Assembly (NCBI GenBank): GCA_013397795.1
Contig: VZTJ01001775.1
Location: 186,001-250,000, forward strand
Origin: Orthonyx spaldingii
Taxonomy: Eukaryota; Chordata; Aves; Passeriformes; Orthonychidae
Length of the DNA stretch: 64,000 nucleotides
Reading direction: 5' to 3'
This document shows, one piece after another, positions 38,793 through 51,700 of the stretch. Both the position numbers and the translations under genes were made by a program. Position 1 is the stretch's first letter; each line of letters starts with the position of its first letter. The notes below the pieces were generated by a model, which saw only the letters and a list, made by a program, of their open reading frames with translations, searched no databases and was not told the origin of the DNA.

Positions 38793-41700
38793 ACTAATCA
38801 AAATGTGTTCTGTATAGGACACTGTTGCGGCACTGTTGTTGTACCCTTCATCACTTCATGTGCTCTGATTCACAAGTCTGTTGGCTTTGTGAGATGTTGA
38901 GAACAGGGACTTTGGGTATTGGTACTTGGCTCAGATGGTCTGATGTAAGATGATGGCTTAATGTAAATTAGTGAAGCCAAGTTCTTATTTACAAAATGTT
39001 TATATTTATTTACATGTGGGATTTGAATTTTTAAATATTATGGGTTTGTCCCCTTTGAAAAGGGATTTTTAAGAAAGAGTTATTTAAAATCTGAATTTGC
39101 ACATTTTCAAGACCATAACCAAGGCTGAACAGTTTGTACCTTCCAGATTTGGGGAGTCGTGAAGCTGAAGTGGCACAGCCCTCCATTAAGTCTTGTGAAA
39201 GGGCAGTGCATCACCAGAATAATTAATGACTGCTGTATTTACAAGGGTCTACATACAGCAACCTCAGCAGGGGAATACATTTCACCCTTGAGATCAACTC
39301 TGTTGTAAATGAAAGCAGTTTCCAGAATCACAGTGCTGGGGAGCATCATTAGTCCAGGCTCCTACAGTCACAGACAACAATGCAAAATAGTTCTTTAGTC
39401 CAGAAGGGTCCCCACAAACCACAAAATACTTCCCAACACCCTGTAACAAGCCTACAACCTATGGTGCAAAAGACCAAAAGCCACAAAGACTCCAGTGTGG
39501 CACAGGAAGAGGGAAGGAAAGCTCCAGCTCACCACCACCACCTTTGGCCTTAACAAAAGCAATGCCCCTGGGAGAGCCTAAAACTATTTGCCTTCTCACT
39601 CAGTTTTGTTAACTGCTGCTCTGTTGCTTCCCACAGGAGTTATGTGTTGGTGAACAGTAAATACCGAACAGGTTATACGGAAGCGTCCTTCCCTATAAAC
39701 AGCAGCTGAAAACAGCATTCCTCAGCCTTCTTTACCAACTGCATTTGTGAAAAACAATCACAGAAATGTATTCAAGATCCAAACCTGTGATTTTCCTTTT
39801 TCTATTTTAAAGCTCTCAGATTTGAAGTGAAGCCCAAATTTGGATTTTGCCCTCTCAAAATATCCTGTGAGCATCTAGTTGGGTTGGTGGTTGGTTTGTT
39901 CCTGGGCTTCCTACATAATACATTATATTCATGGTCACATGTAACCTAACACATATTTTTATTGCATTTTCAAAAGAAAGGCTACAACAACAGCAATGAA
40001 AGTTACAGTCCAGAGAGATGTAGAGCCAGCTTGGACTTGGCAGGCAAATGTTGCTTTAAACATGGCTTGACAGACCTCCCAAAACATAAAACAAATATGA
40101 CATCAGAATATGCTGAAATGGGAATTTTGGTTTGTTGCAAAATTAGAGTGTATTATTTTCCTTTCTATGCAGTTTTGCTGTCTAGTATATAGACTATTTT
40201 CTTCAAAAACTCAGAATCCTGCTGTTCTCAGTAGGAGCTGCATATTATGGCAGTGCTGTTGGAAGTCTTACTTAGAATGACTGAAATGTTTTTGCAGGGT
40301 GTCAACTTCCAAGTCATCATTAATGTTTACAGTCTCAATAGCAGTTTGCATTGCTATAGTAACTCTTAAAGAGACATTCCTAAAAGAAAACTAAAAGAAA
40401 AGGAAGCCACATTTTTACCAAAGACTCATAACACAGGTATGTTCCTGGGATATTTCAGTAATTTATATTTTAAACAAATGCGACCTAAAGAAGAAGAGGG
40501 GCTCTAGTATTAGCAAATCATTTTTATATACTGCCAAATGATGGGATGTGACAGAACTTGGATAGATGCCCTCTTTTAAAAACTATGACCTCTGTCTGCT
40601 CTGATTGAAGTCAGTATGGGAAAGGGGTTAAGGAAAGTGAGGCTTTTTGTCAGTGAATTTTTTTGTGTGGAATTCTGTGGCTATTACTACAAAAATCTAA
40701 GTATATCATGATTGTTCTATTTACCTCTAGGCTGATTTATAGAAAACAAAGCTGTATTTTGAGTAATTAGTGCCATGCACCCTAGAGAGATCATTGATAT
40801 GGTAGTTTATGCCCTATAATGTCAATTCCTCAGCATGAGCTAGAGTATATGCAGCAATCATTTTCCCAAGAAGAAGTAAATTGTGTTTAATTCCATACAG
40901 TTATATAGTTGGATTTATGTAAATGAATGTGTTGTATGTTTCTCTAATATTTTACACTATCAAAATCCAAACGTCTTTCATGGAGCAGTAACCTAGTAAT
41001 CTGCATTTATTAGGAAAATCCTGAATCCATTTCGCAAACCATTTGTTTTCTAATAACAACAGTGTGTTCTTATCTTCCAGACTGCTTGGAATGCTACAGC
41101 TGGGGAGAGGCAATAAGATTTGAATGTTCTCAGATTTGTCAAAACATAACCACTTTATGACATTGCAAATATTTCTCAACTTTTTTTATACCAGTTATGA
41201 CAAAAGGAAGCAAAAAGTCTAATTTGACTTGTAAAAATATCAAACTCTGAAAAGCAGCAAGAGAAATCTTTTTAGAAGACAAATTTTGCAAACAGGAAGT
41301 TTACAGGAATGAGCAAAGTCCGAGAAGTAAGAGTCATATCCTAATGCTGATCTTACAAGTACCTTACAAACTTTATTTAGTTTGAACTTACTAAATGACT
41401 TTGCCCTAACTTTCCTGCTAGTCTGAGTAAAACAAAGACAAATTGATGTGGTCAGGGCCACAAACTCAGCATCAAAACTTCAAGATTTCAGCTGTCTAAG
41501 ATAAAAACATTTCAGATTAAACAGGAATCATCTTAGTCTGTTAAACCTCACTACCCCAAAGATAAGTCATAAGAGACCAGTTCAGGCTTTCAACAGCTAA
41601 AGTCATTGTTTTTCCTTCGGAGGCAAAGCAAGATAGATTAGCAATATATAACAAGAGTTCGCATAATGATCCTCTGTGACCCTTTTTGTTAACTAAAACC

Positions 41701-44700
41701 AAAAATATTAACTCAGGTATTATTCAGTAACACTGAAGTACAAAAAATTTTAGATGGCAGTAAGGATGAGTCAACCTGAACAAAATATTATTAGCCTAAC
41801 TTTGCAAATTTAAGATAAATGAAATGACCCATAGAGGGGAATGGATGGGTCAGTTTAGATGGTTCCCAAATTTGCCCCTGTCATTGAACTGGAGATGTGT
41901 CAGCTGACAAACACTTGTAAAAAGCTCACATTTGATGGGCTGATGCCAGAGACTGACAAACTGAAAAAGAACAAAAAAGGAAGAGGCGGAAGTTTCACTG
42001 TATTCCTTATGATGTGCTATTTAGAAGGTAAAAAAGGAAGATACTAAAATAGGAGTTGACAATTAGACAGTAAGGCCACCAAGAAGAAGCTATTCTAGAA
42101 AATTAGGATCAAGGACAACTGGGCAATCCTAGCTGAAGATGTAGTTCCAGACATTTAGAGAAACAAGAACCAGGCAACAAGCAAAGGTAATATTAACTGC
42201 CTGATGTGAAAGGTGCAGGGACAGTTCTAAGGAATACTGAGAAACAAAGTGAGAAGAAAAGCTCGATTAAGAGTGAAGGGCACAAAGAGGATTGATTCTT
42301 CTCCACAGACCGCATATCACATTTCCAGCATCTAAATACCATAGGTGTACTCTTCATTTTATAGAAGTTATCACCTCTTTTACCTTGAATATGTTAAATG
42401 GGATTAAAAGTATAGAAGAACAAAATTTAGGTTGGACACTGTTAGCAAACAAGTGAAAGCCTTTGCTCAAGCAGGTTAAATTCAGTACTTTTATAGGTGA
42501 TCTTGACCTCTAATTCTATTTTGAATGTGAAGTTACTATGTAGCATAAACCATCTCTGAACCCACTCTATTTAACCTCAGTCAATAAAAGCAATTTACTC
42601 ATAAAGGGATTGTTAATACGTAATATTATGTTCTGTGTTGAGATGGAATTGGACGTTCACAAAAAATATCCAAAATAGAAACATATAACATAGTGAAATA
42701 TGACTTAGAGGAACAAGGTGCATAGACTAAGAGAAAGAAGATGAGCAGATAAAAAAAACTATTTAAATCATAACTGTCCACAGGTCTGTATTGCATATTT
42801 TCATCCAAAAATGTTTTTGAAAGTATTTATGCCATATTTGAGTATTCTTACAGAAATATACCAGGGCTGGCCTTTCAGAGCAGTGTGCTACTCTAGCATG
42901 CACTGACTGAATCAGGGTGACTTAACCTACATAGTAAACACCATTTGAAGACGATTTTGAAAGTATATGAACACAGAAAGGCTGTAACCAATGTAGCTTC
43001 AGTATGAACAATAGGTAAAAGAACCGTGTGTGGTTCTTCTTTTGGAGGACTGATCCCAGCAGTGTTGTTTCCTGGCCTTGACTATTTATGAGCTAAACAC
43101 AAAAATATTGTCACAGTCTCACGTAGATAAAGCTGACACCTTTCAGGCACTAGTTTGTACTTGTTTGGGCTCCGTAGTTACTTACTCATTTACTTGGACA
43201 AATTCAAAGACGAGGCTTAGTTCCTGGAATTTCAGATAAATTTATTTCATCTCAGATTCCCTTCTGCTCAATCTATGCACTTTATAACTACAGAGACAAT
43301 CTTTGAAAATGTAACAGAACCCACATTGGCAAGGATATCTTCACCCAATTATGTTACATCAAATAAGATCCTGTGGATTTTAATATATTTTTCTAGATTT
43401 GCTTAGATTTAAATTGTTTATAATGCCTAATTTACGCAACTTTCCTTTACAGATTGTGAGTGTTGAGGACAAGTGTTCACACTGACACATATAGACAGGG
43501 AATTGTGCAGCACACCAAAGACAGGTTTCAATTAGCTGAAAGGAGTAAGACTAAAAGACTAGTCTGTAAAACTACCTAGATGATTAAAAATCAAGGCATT
43601 TTTACCAGAATTTGCTAATACAGCTAAGAAAGTCAACTGTCAAATTCCATTTAACAGGTTAGGTGTAAAGAGCCAGACCCCAGAAGAGGCTCACATGTTT
43701 AGATGCTAAATATTATGAAGCCCGAAAGTCAGGCACCAGCTGTGGACTCAAAAAACAGAGCCAGAATATGTAATACATACACACAGAACGAGCTACAGCC
43801 AGCTAACAGGAAACACTGCCAAGAGGAATGGTCTGAAATTCTCCCTCTATTCTGGACATAACACCTCTCCAGGGAAGAAGCACACTTCTTCCCTTCCTGA
43901 ACACAGGAATGTACATGCACATGTACTGTCAACCAGGCCACAGATTCTGGCCACATTTTTTTAAGAGAAAAAGAAGTCACCTTCCACTGTTTACAGAGTA
44001 GCCTCCCACTCGGAGAACACGGCTTAAGTATTGGCCTTTCTTGATCGTGATGGTTGCCAAACAAAATACTGTGTTTATTGATCTAACCTGGGTCGGGGTA
44101 GTGCACTCTTTCAAATGAGATAATATTGCCTACCAGTGTATTTCTTGCTCAGACAAATTCATGGTCCTGACAAAAAACATGGCTGCAGATGAGAGAGTGT
44201 AGGAAAAACCCTCTCCTAAACAACTCAATGTGTCTCTTGTTTCGAAAGAGTTGGAGAGCTGCAGTACTATAATGGCAAGGCATGTGCTTCTAGTCCTAAA
44301 ATTTACCATCTCCTCCACAAATATTTCTGCCTGAAGCAAGGCAGACAGTAAGCTAGTACTGGAGACCATCCATTCTCAGCCACATATTAGTAGTCATCAG
44401 CAGAGTGAGCTGTTAGTTTCACCTGTTAGCAAATACCACTGAAAGCAATCTAAAATAATTGGGTTTACCTCACTGGTTAAGGCACAGACTGAGAGTACTG
44501 TTTTACCTCATGTGAGTGTCAATAACTCTTACACTTCTCCAGCTCAATCACTTCTGAATGCTGAACATATTACCAATTTAAATCCCTGTGGCAGTCTAAG
44601 TCTGAAACACCCAAATTTGGGCCTCAAGAAGCATGCCTTCAATTAAGCAATTATTCAAGTCTATTCCTTGATTCCAGGATAAAATATTTTCAAGACAAGT

Positions 44701-47700
44701 TTGAGGTCTTTTGATGAGCCAGCATTTGGATATTAAGGTTATCAATGTACATTTCCTGGAGATATGCCTGGAGCTGTATTAAAATGAACTATAGATTGTA
44801 ATTTCAGATTTTAAAACAGCAAGGATGCTTTTTGCTTTGGATATTCTGTGGACTTTAACTGAATTTATAAAAAGAAGTGGTCAGCAAGTCCAAGTCACAT
44901 GAGAAACTTGGCTGAGAAGTCCAAAGGCTGAAGTACAAATTCTTCCTTCATGTTTCCTTTGTCATACTTCGCCTTTTCCAGTTATCAGCAGTGAAGCTTC
45001 ACTTAAAATGTACTTTCTAGGGCAGTTTTCCATTAATTTTTCCCCCACATATTCCAAAGTGAGAATACTCTAGGGAATAACATGAGCATCTGAAAAACTG
45101 CTTCATTCCTGTCAGCTTTTTTTTAACAGTAAGACACAAGTTTGCAAGTTCTCTTACATTCATTTATTGTGTGTCTACAACGTCTGTAGCAGTGCAGGAA
45201 AGTGTACAGAAGCAGACAGTTTACCTTATGGCAAATTCCAAGGAAGTATTTAAAGTTCAAATGAAATTCCAGCATTCAAAGTGGGAGGTTTAAGGAAAAA
45301 AATGTCCCAGGTCTGTCAGTGAAAAGTTTAATTACAGACGACACACACATAGTACAGCACACAAAGGCAGAAACATCTCTGTGGAAGCACATTCCTACAA
45401 AATCTTAAAAGATTATTTTAGTAATAAACCGTGCATTCCTGAGCAAGCCGTCGCAAGATTAGCTACCAGATTGCCTTGCTGCAAGCAGATTTTTCACAAA
45501 CTGTTACTGATACCACTTTCGAGGCATTCATGAAAGCTGATGTCTCCCAAAGGTCTCTGCACTTCTGTGGGGTTTTTTGTGCTGCTACCCCAGTTTCCAC
45601 CCAGACTGGAATCCTGGTGATCCTAATGACAGGCTGTGGTTTGGGTAGAGTTAACATCCGGAAAGCTATAGAAAAACTCACTGAGGTGAAGGGTTCCAGC
45701 TGCAACTTCAAGATAATTTTAGACCTGCTGAAAAATGGCTTGTGTTTGGGAAGTGCTGAGGCTGATACTGTTCTGTACAAAGAGCAGTTAACTTACACAA
45801 AAAAATCCTTATGTAGGGGCTGAGCCTATGCCAGCAGTAGTAAAATCAGACACAAAAAAATATAAGAAAAATGTCTTCATCCTGGGAAACATAGCACTCC
45901 CTCTCTCTACTATAATCTTTAAATGGTCAGTCTTAAAGTCATAACAACCATTGTGCATTTGTTTCTGGTTTTGCTGTAGAGAAATAGAAATACTTTTACT
46001 TTTCATAACATAAAGCATGTCCCCATGCAGTGCAGTATAGATGAAAAAATTGAATACCTGTGGGGTTTTCTGCCTGGATTCCTTCTGTATTCAGAAGGCA
46101 AGGCAATCCTATTACATATGTTTAATGTAACAGTTCTGAATTTTAGTGTTCGGCACTACAATGTGGGACATCAGGGAAGACACTCATAGGTGATTTAGAA
46201 AAAAAAATAGTGCATTCCTTCAAGTCTTGAAACATTGAGACATATTTTTTTTTTTTTGTAAGAAAATTGTAATTTTCCAAGTTAGTTATTGACCACTTTT
46301 CAATTTTAAAAAAAAAACAACTTTTCCTGTGAGGTTATTAGTGATATCCCAAGTGCTGGTGCAAATTGAAGGACCTCTTGCCACTTTTGTACTAGATGCA
46401 ATTTCATTGCCCCTCAAAAGGGCTCTTAAACTGCTCACTTTTAGCAAATGCAAAGCATTTTCCTTTCTTCCAAATTCAACAACAAATCGTATAAATCATA
46501 TTTGTGATCATTAGTGTGACTAGTCAAGGTATTTTGGTGAAATGTGCCTGGGGTTTGTTTGGGCAAAACACAGATGATAATCCTGATTATGCCAGCTCCA
46601 GCCTAGCTTGTTTTATAGAAGTTGCTTTGTTACTGCCCCATGTTTAAAGTAGGTACAATGTCAACCTTCATGTCAGGCAGCCTGTGTGACTCTCATAAAG
46701 GACACTGAGCTAAGTATTTTTCTCTAAAATACATACTGCCGCAGGACCAACAAGCTCCAGTCCTGCTGGTGGGTGTTGAGCACAAGTTGTTCAAAACAAT
46801 GTACGGTGCAGTGCCAGCTGTACAAAACCAGCATTGTTAAACATGGATACAACTGTGTCTCAAGGAATTCAGGTCTAATCCTGCAAATACCGACGTCCGT
46901 GTAGCCAGCAACCTGTCAGTTGTAGCAAAAGCCTCCTTATTTACGCGACATGCACTTCCTTCCATGAACACTAGGCTAAGTGTGTAAAAAAACGTTTCTC
47001 GTGTCCGTTTTGGTTAAAACCAGCACTTCTCAAATGAAAGGCAGATACAGACAAGTGAGACACAACTATCAGCTCCTAATCACCTCAGGCACAGGGAGGA
47101 ATAGCACACTTTTGCTATTCATACCATGTCGTATCTAGAAAAGCATTGTATATTTAGTAGCTTTGGATGAGGGTGATTGCCAAAGGCACCAGAGGCCAAA
47201 GGCACCACCAGTTTTGAGCCTTGAACTTCTCGGTGGTAAAATAAGTTTGTGTTAAATATTTCCCTCTTTTGAGCACTTCAAAATATCTATCAAACATATT
47301 TATCCTGCAGGGGAAAAAGTGTTGCTCTCTATTTTTCTTTTTCTTTTTTTTTTTTTTCCCAATTGGATAATGGTGTAGAGCAAAATGCACAGTTTTGAAC
47401 AGAAATCTTTTGCACAGTTCTGAAAAAAACCCAAAAGTTAAGCTAGGTTTACAGCCTTGAAAAGCAAAAAAAACCACATTCTGCTACAATGACAGAAATA
47501 AGATTTTTTTTTTTATCAGAGGTTCTTTCATACGAGTTGCAAAACAGTTGTACTACTCTGGGAAAAAAAACATGATAGATGTTTGAATAAAGATGAGTGG
47601 GAAGTACAGTCTGATGTGACCCAGAAACTGAATTGCACTGACCCATTATTTTGGTTCGGCTGGTCACAGATCTGGGGAGATGATAGGATGCAGAAGGTAG

Positions 47701-47720
47701 TATTTGGGTTTGGTGGTTTG
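38793..47720. other. Proximal intergenic DNA upstream of DAB2
   Basis: A+T-rich unique sequence up to the DAB2 promoter. The frame at 45,476-45,823 (+ strand, 115 codons) is discussed as an unresolved observation. T and A runs occur at about 46,243-46,257 and 47,341-47,357. I see no other gene. Enhancers of DAB2 could lie here, but nothing in the sequence alone identifies them. Confidence 0.45.
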
Positions 47721-47806
47721 AAAAACTAAAAAAAAACAAAAGCAAAACAAAACCAAACCAAACCAAAAAAAACCAAACAAACAAACAAAAAAAAAACCCG
47801 AAAAAG
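47721..47806. repeat. A/C-rich low-complexity tract
   Basis: This is a run built of AAAAC, AAACC and AAAC words on the + strand, directly upstream of the CpG island. It reads as a poly-purine/amino tract of the kind seen on the opposite strand at 7,135-7,380. No function is assigned. Confidence 0.85.
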
Positions 47807-48246
47807 CTCTTTGGGCTTGGTACCCACGTTCATGCAGGCGTGTGAAGGGGACCCGTTTTCTGGAGGAACGTGCCGAGCTCATTGCTGCCTGAGAGAGAGA
47901 AATACCTGTGCCCTGCAATTTGTGGGTGCCACAGGATTCCGTTCCCCCGCAGGATCCACCTGTCTCCCACCCCAGTTCCTCCCCACGTATCCACCGTGGG
48001 GCCCGACCGCACCCTGGGAGCGGCTGTCCCAGCCACGGCTCTCTCCCAGCCCCGCGGCCGCGGCCGGAGCGGCGGCTCGCAAGGGGTTAAATTTGTGAGC
48101 ACCGACACGTTGAGGGGGAGTAGCCAAGACCAAGCAGCAAAAACATCACAGCGCATTCCTGGGTAGTTCTCAGCTGCCAGCATCTGATTAAAACCATATC
48201 GCTCGCTGTGAGTGGCTAACTAATCTGAAGGCGAGAGTGCAACCGA

Positions 48247-48254
48247 ATATTTAA
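48247..48254 (+). promoter_or_regulatory. DAB2: TATA-like element ATATTTAA, candidate core promoter of DAB2 exon 1
   Basis: An isolated A/T octamer stands in an otherwise G+C-rich setting. A start about 30 bases downstream (about 48,278-48,285) would produce a short exon ending at the GTAAGG donor at 48,328. It is supported by position and composition only. Confidence 0.35.
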
Positions 48255-48279
48255 CCGGGGCCCCGGTCCCAGCCAGGCT

Positions 48280-48327
48280 ACCGGCTGCGGTCATCGGATC
48301 ATGCACGGAGCGGCACGGATCTAGCCT
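48280..48327 (+). other. DAB2: Candidate non-coding exon 1 of DAB2
   Basis: The right end is set by a consensus splice donor (CCT|GTAAGG) with GT at 48,328-48,329. The left end is a guess from the TATA-like element. The DAB2 start codon is known in other vertebrates to lie in the second exon, so a non-coding first exon in a CpG island is expected. The segment holds an ATG at 48,301 that opens a seven-codon frame closed by TAG at 48,322-48,324, a possible upstream ORF. Alternative first exons elsewhere in the island remain possible. Confidence 0.4.
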
Positions 48328-48772
48328 GTAAGGAGCTTTGCGAGCGAGGCTCGGCTCTCGCACAGCCCGCGAGGGGGTGACGAGGCGGTGAAGGAGCTGT
48401 CACCGCGGGAAGCAGCTTTGTCCACCACGACGTGACAGCCGGTGCCTGCGGCGGGGCGTGGGGTGCCACTGTGAGGCAGGCGCGGGCTCGGGCTCGGGCT
48501 CGGATGGGGCGGCGGAGGGACTGTGTGTGCCGGCCGAGGGGCTGTGTGTCCGGGCGGGGGCTCGGCTCGGCGCCGCTCGGGGAAGAGGCGCCGCGGGGGC
48601 CGCGCTGCGCGGGGGCGGCGGCGCTGGGGCGGCCGCGGTGCCGCGGAGGGCTCGGCGCTGCCCGGGCCGGGCTGCGGGGAGCGTGTCCGGCTGAGGTGGG
48701 CTGGAAGCCGCCCGCATCCTGCTCCCGGCTCCGGCCCGCCGGGCGACAGGGGGAAGCGTGACAGCAAAGCAG

Positions 48773-48778
48773 TATAAA
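48773..48778 (+). promoter_or_regulatory. TATAAA box, candidate alternative promoter
   Basis: A perfect TATAAA on the + strand sits at the right border of the CpG island, followed by CGCGCG-type sequence. Transcription would start near 48,803-48,808, inside what is otherwise intron 1. No downstream donor is compelling enough to define an exon. Confidence 0.35.
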
Positions 48779-48790
48779 CGCGCGTTTTCG

Positions 48791-51700
48791 GGTTTGTGTG
48801 TGAAGAGAATGGGGCTGAAATCATTAAACAGGTTAACTACATAAACACTGAATTTCCTATTTCCTATAATTAATTAGTTATACTAAATAACTAATATGAA
48901 AGAATCTCTCTATAGCAGAGAGAATGATTAGCACAGGTTAGGATGCTGTGAAGCGGGAGTAGGGTTTTGTTTTGGTTTTGGATGGTGTATCCTTACAAGC
49001 ACTCCTCTGTCTACTGGTGAATTTCTGCATGCTATTTCGGTCTGGAGTAAATTCGGATAGCTGTAGATGTTGACGATTATCTGGAATTAGTCTTCCACCT
49101 TGACAGAGAAACTGACTCCTCAGGTGAAGTCTAATGTCCATCACATGGTGACACTTAACGCTGGGATAGTGTCAGTGCAGTGAGCCATAACATAAATGCA
49201 GGTGTTGCCAACATAGCCAGACTTCTTCAGCTGGACTTCTCTGTAACAGAGCTTTTACCCCTCAAAAATGTTGAGGTTGATTACTCGAATGCTTACTACA
49301 AATCCACTGGTAAGGTTGACGATTTTATTGAGAGTCAGGAATTTTTTAAGTCTTCTCTTAATTAAGCTAGTTTGCCTTAAAAGTCTACATTTTTTCCTTT
49401 AGAAGTCTTCTGTAACTGCCATAAGCAAGGCTGCCCAAAATTAACCTAAGCTGAGAGCATGTAGGCTTAGATTGGCCCACTGTATGGTAAAAAATGGGCA
49501 TTGGTATGCTCTGGGATGGCAACGCCTGTGTAAATAGACAAAATTAAAGATGCAGTTTCAGTTAGAGAAAATTAATTATGAAGCTGTGTATTCTAGTTTG
49601 CACTGGAGACTTGACAGGCAGTGTTAAATTGAAAGTATGTTATTGTGTCTGATAGTGACCTGCTAGGCAGTTAGAATGCTAGCAGGTCTTCAGGTCAGCT
49701 TCTATTAGGACCATCCAGGAGGTAGGTGAGGCTAACTGGAGATGAGGACTGTAATCCAAAGGAAATCTGTCAAGCTGAGGACTGTCTGAGGGAGTCATCC
49801 ACCACATCTGTTCAAAAAATCGCTGCCGTTGCATCCACCACAATGGTTCTTGAGGCATAATCAGCTCTTCAAAATTCCCTGGATGGTGTGAGGATGTGGT
49901 CAAGTATGAAGCAGAAATTTTTATTAATAGTAAGTTTGCATTGGAAGAAGGACAACCAAATGGTAGCAATTGTACGGAGAATGAGAGTGCTAAATGAATG
50001 TCAGGTGAGTCATCAGAACAGAGGCTTAACTAGCAAACCTCATGATTTAATGCATAAGGAAAGCTCAGTGTAAAATGGAGTGAAGGCCGAGTCCTTCAAG
50101 CTTTATATACCTGGCATCAGTTTCTGTTTGTGAAGGTAAAGATGATTGTCTAATCTACCATATGCCTTCTACAATGCTGCTAAGTATGTCAATACAGCTG
50201 CAGTACACAATTTATTTTCTCGTTGAGATGAGTATTGCTTGTTAAACTACCTGCACACTGCAGATCAGTAGCTGCTGTGGATATACTTCTTATACTTCTT
50301 ACTCAAGGCCTTTATTTCACAAGCATATAGGAAACACTCTACAAAGGTGAATATAATGTATGAAAAAGGTAGGCTTTTGTCTCTGTGGGAAAGCAAATAA
50401 ATATACTTAATGTCAAGGAATGGTGAATCCAGCGCTGATGCTTAAAAATCAACGGATAAAAGCCATAGCTTGAGATATGATGTAAAAGTGCACCAGTATA
50501 ATGTAGTTGTTGGGTATTGTTGCCAAACCTGCTGATTTTTCTCTCATATTGATGCTCTCCTTTCCTAATAAACCTTATACTTTTAGGAAATTTGGGTGAT
50601 CAGCTGGGTTAACTTTGTCCTTGGGAATGCTTCTGGACTTTATTCAGCAAGGATAGCTATATGTGACCTCTACAGAAGCATGAATTTACAAAGCAATAAA
50701 TTCCACATCTAGAGAAAGCTAGCTTAATCTGGAAACAGTGCTGATGCAAATCCTGCTTGCTAGCTGGATTCTGTCAAAAGAAATGATGAAAAATCATTAA
50801 GGTAACTTGTAATCTGCAAGGATTTGGGAGAAAAACCTTGCACCTTGCGTGTAGACTAAGGGATTGTTAGTAGACTCAAGATGATACTGTGGGGATGGGG
50901 GATTGCTAAGCGGTCCTAATGAGCTTCTGCTGGGAAACACAAACAGGCATAAGCCACTACTCCACTACCTCGGCATGAACTCCACAGAAGTACAGCTTGA
51001 GGTTGTGTTAAAGATATCAGATAGAATAAGGTGTCTAAGGACTGTAACTGAGAAGAAAAACTGGCCTTAGAAACCTGATTTTGAGGCTGTGCCCGAGTTC
51101 ACAGGTCTCAGGGTTATAAAGAAGCTGGTTGAAGCGCAGTGTCAGGCCTAAATAAAAAAGAGGTACCAGTTTCAATGGGATTATCTTGTTTATACAAGCT
51201 GGGCAGTTGAGTGCTGAACAAAGCATCTTCTCCCATCCAGGTCGTCTCAGCTCTGGCTGATAGAGACATAGATCATTCTGGTCTCCCCTCATCTGAAAGA
51301 CTGTGCTTTGCATATGCTCTGGTGTGCTGGAGGATGAAGTGTCTCAGCTGAAATGCCCTGCAGATATTTACCCCTAATTATCTGTGTGATTTTTTAATTA
51401 AAGTTTTTAATACAGCTTCATAGCTGGTGCATGTCCCCTTAAATCTAAAAGCTCAGACATTACAGGGCCAGTTAAGGACAGATGATTGGCCTTGGAGCTG
51501 AATTTGCTGCTGTTTTGTCAGTTCATGTTGCATCCTTAAGCAATAAGATGAGGATTATCTCTTGAGCAGAAAAAGTGGGTCTAAAAGACAGGATAATGGA
51601 CCTTCATCTTGACAGTCAGGAGGCTTGCTGACAACATCAGCTAGGAAGCTGTGCCTCCAGCAAAGTCTATTCAAATCCTAATGCTGATGTGCCACACAAC

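Larger units (their letters stand above)
47930..48790. promoter_or_regulatory. DAB2: CpG island, presumed DAB2 promoter
   Basis: This is the only strongly G+C-rich, CpG-dense stretch in the window, and it lies upstream of the first DAB2 coding exon with only an intron between. The part before about 48,060 is C-rich on the + strand, whereas 48,430-48,720 is strongly G-rich. A sign change of this kind commonly marks the start of a CpG-island transcript reading rightwards. GC-box-like GGGCGG/GGGGCG words are frequent, and a GGGCTC hexamer is repeated about three times at 48,484-48,501. Long frames on both strands inside the island come from the scarcity of A+T-rich stop codons and are not genes. 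Confidence 0.75.

Noticed and set aside
39325..39420. CAGAATCACAG-like start reminiscent of a CR1 tail
   Set aside because: The similarity fades after about a dozen bases and no further CR1 landmark follows.
48321..48824. 167-codon - strand frame, Pro/Arg/Ala-rich, and several + strand frames
   Set aside because: They fall in the CpG island, where stop codons are rare. The composition (Pro, Arg, Ala, Gly) is that of translated G+C-rich DNA.
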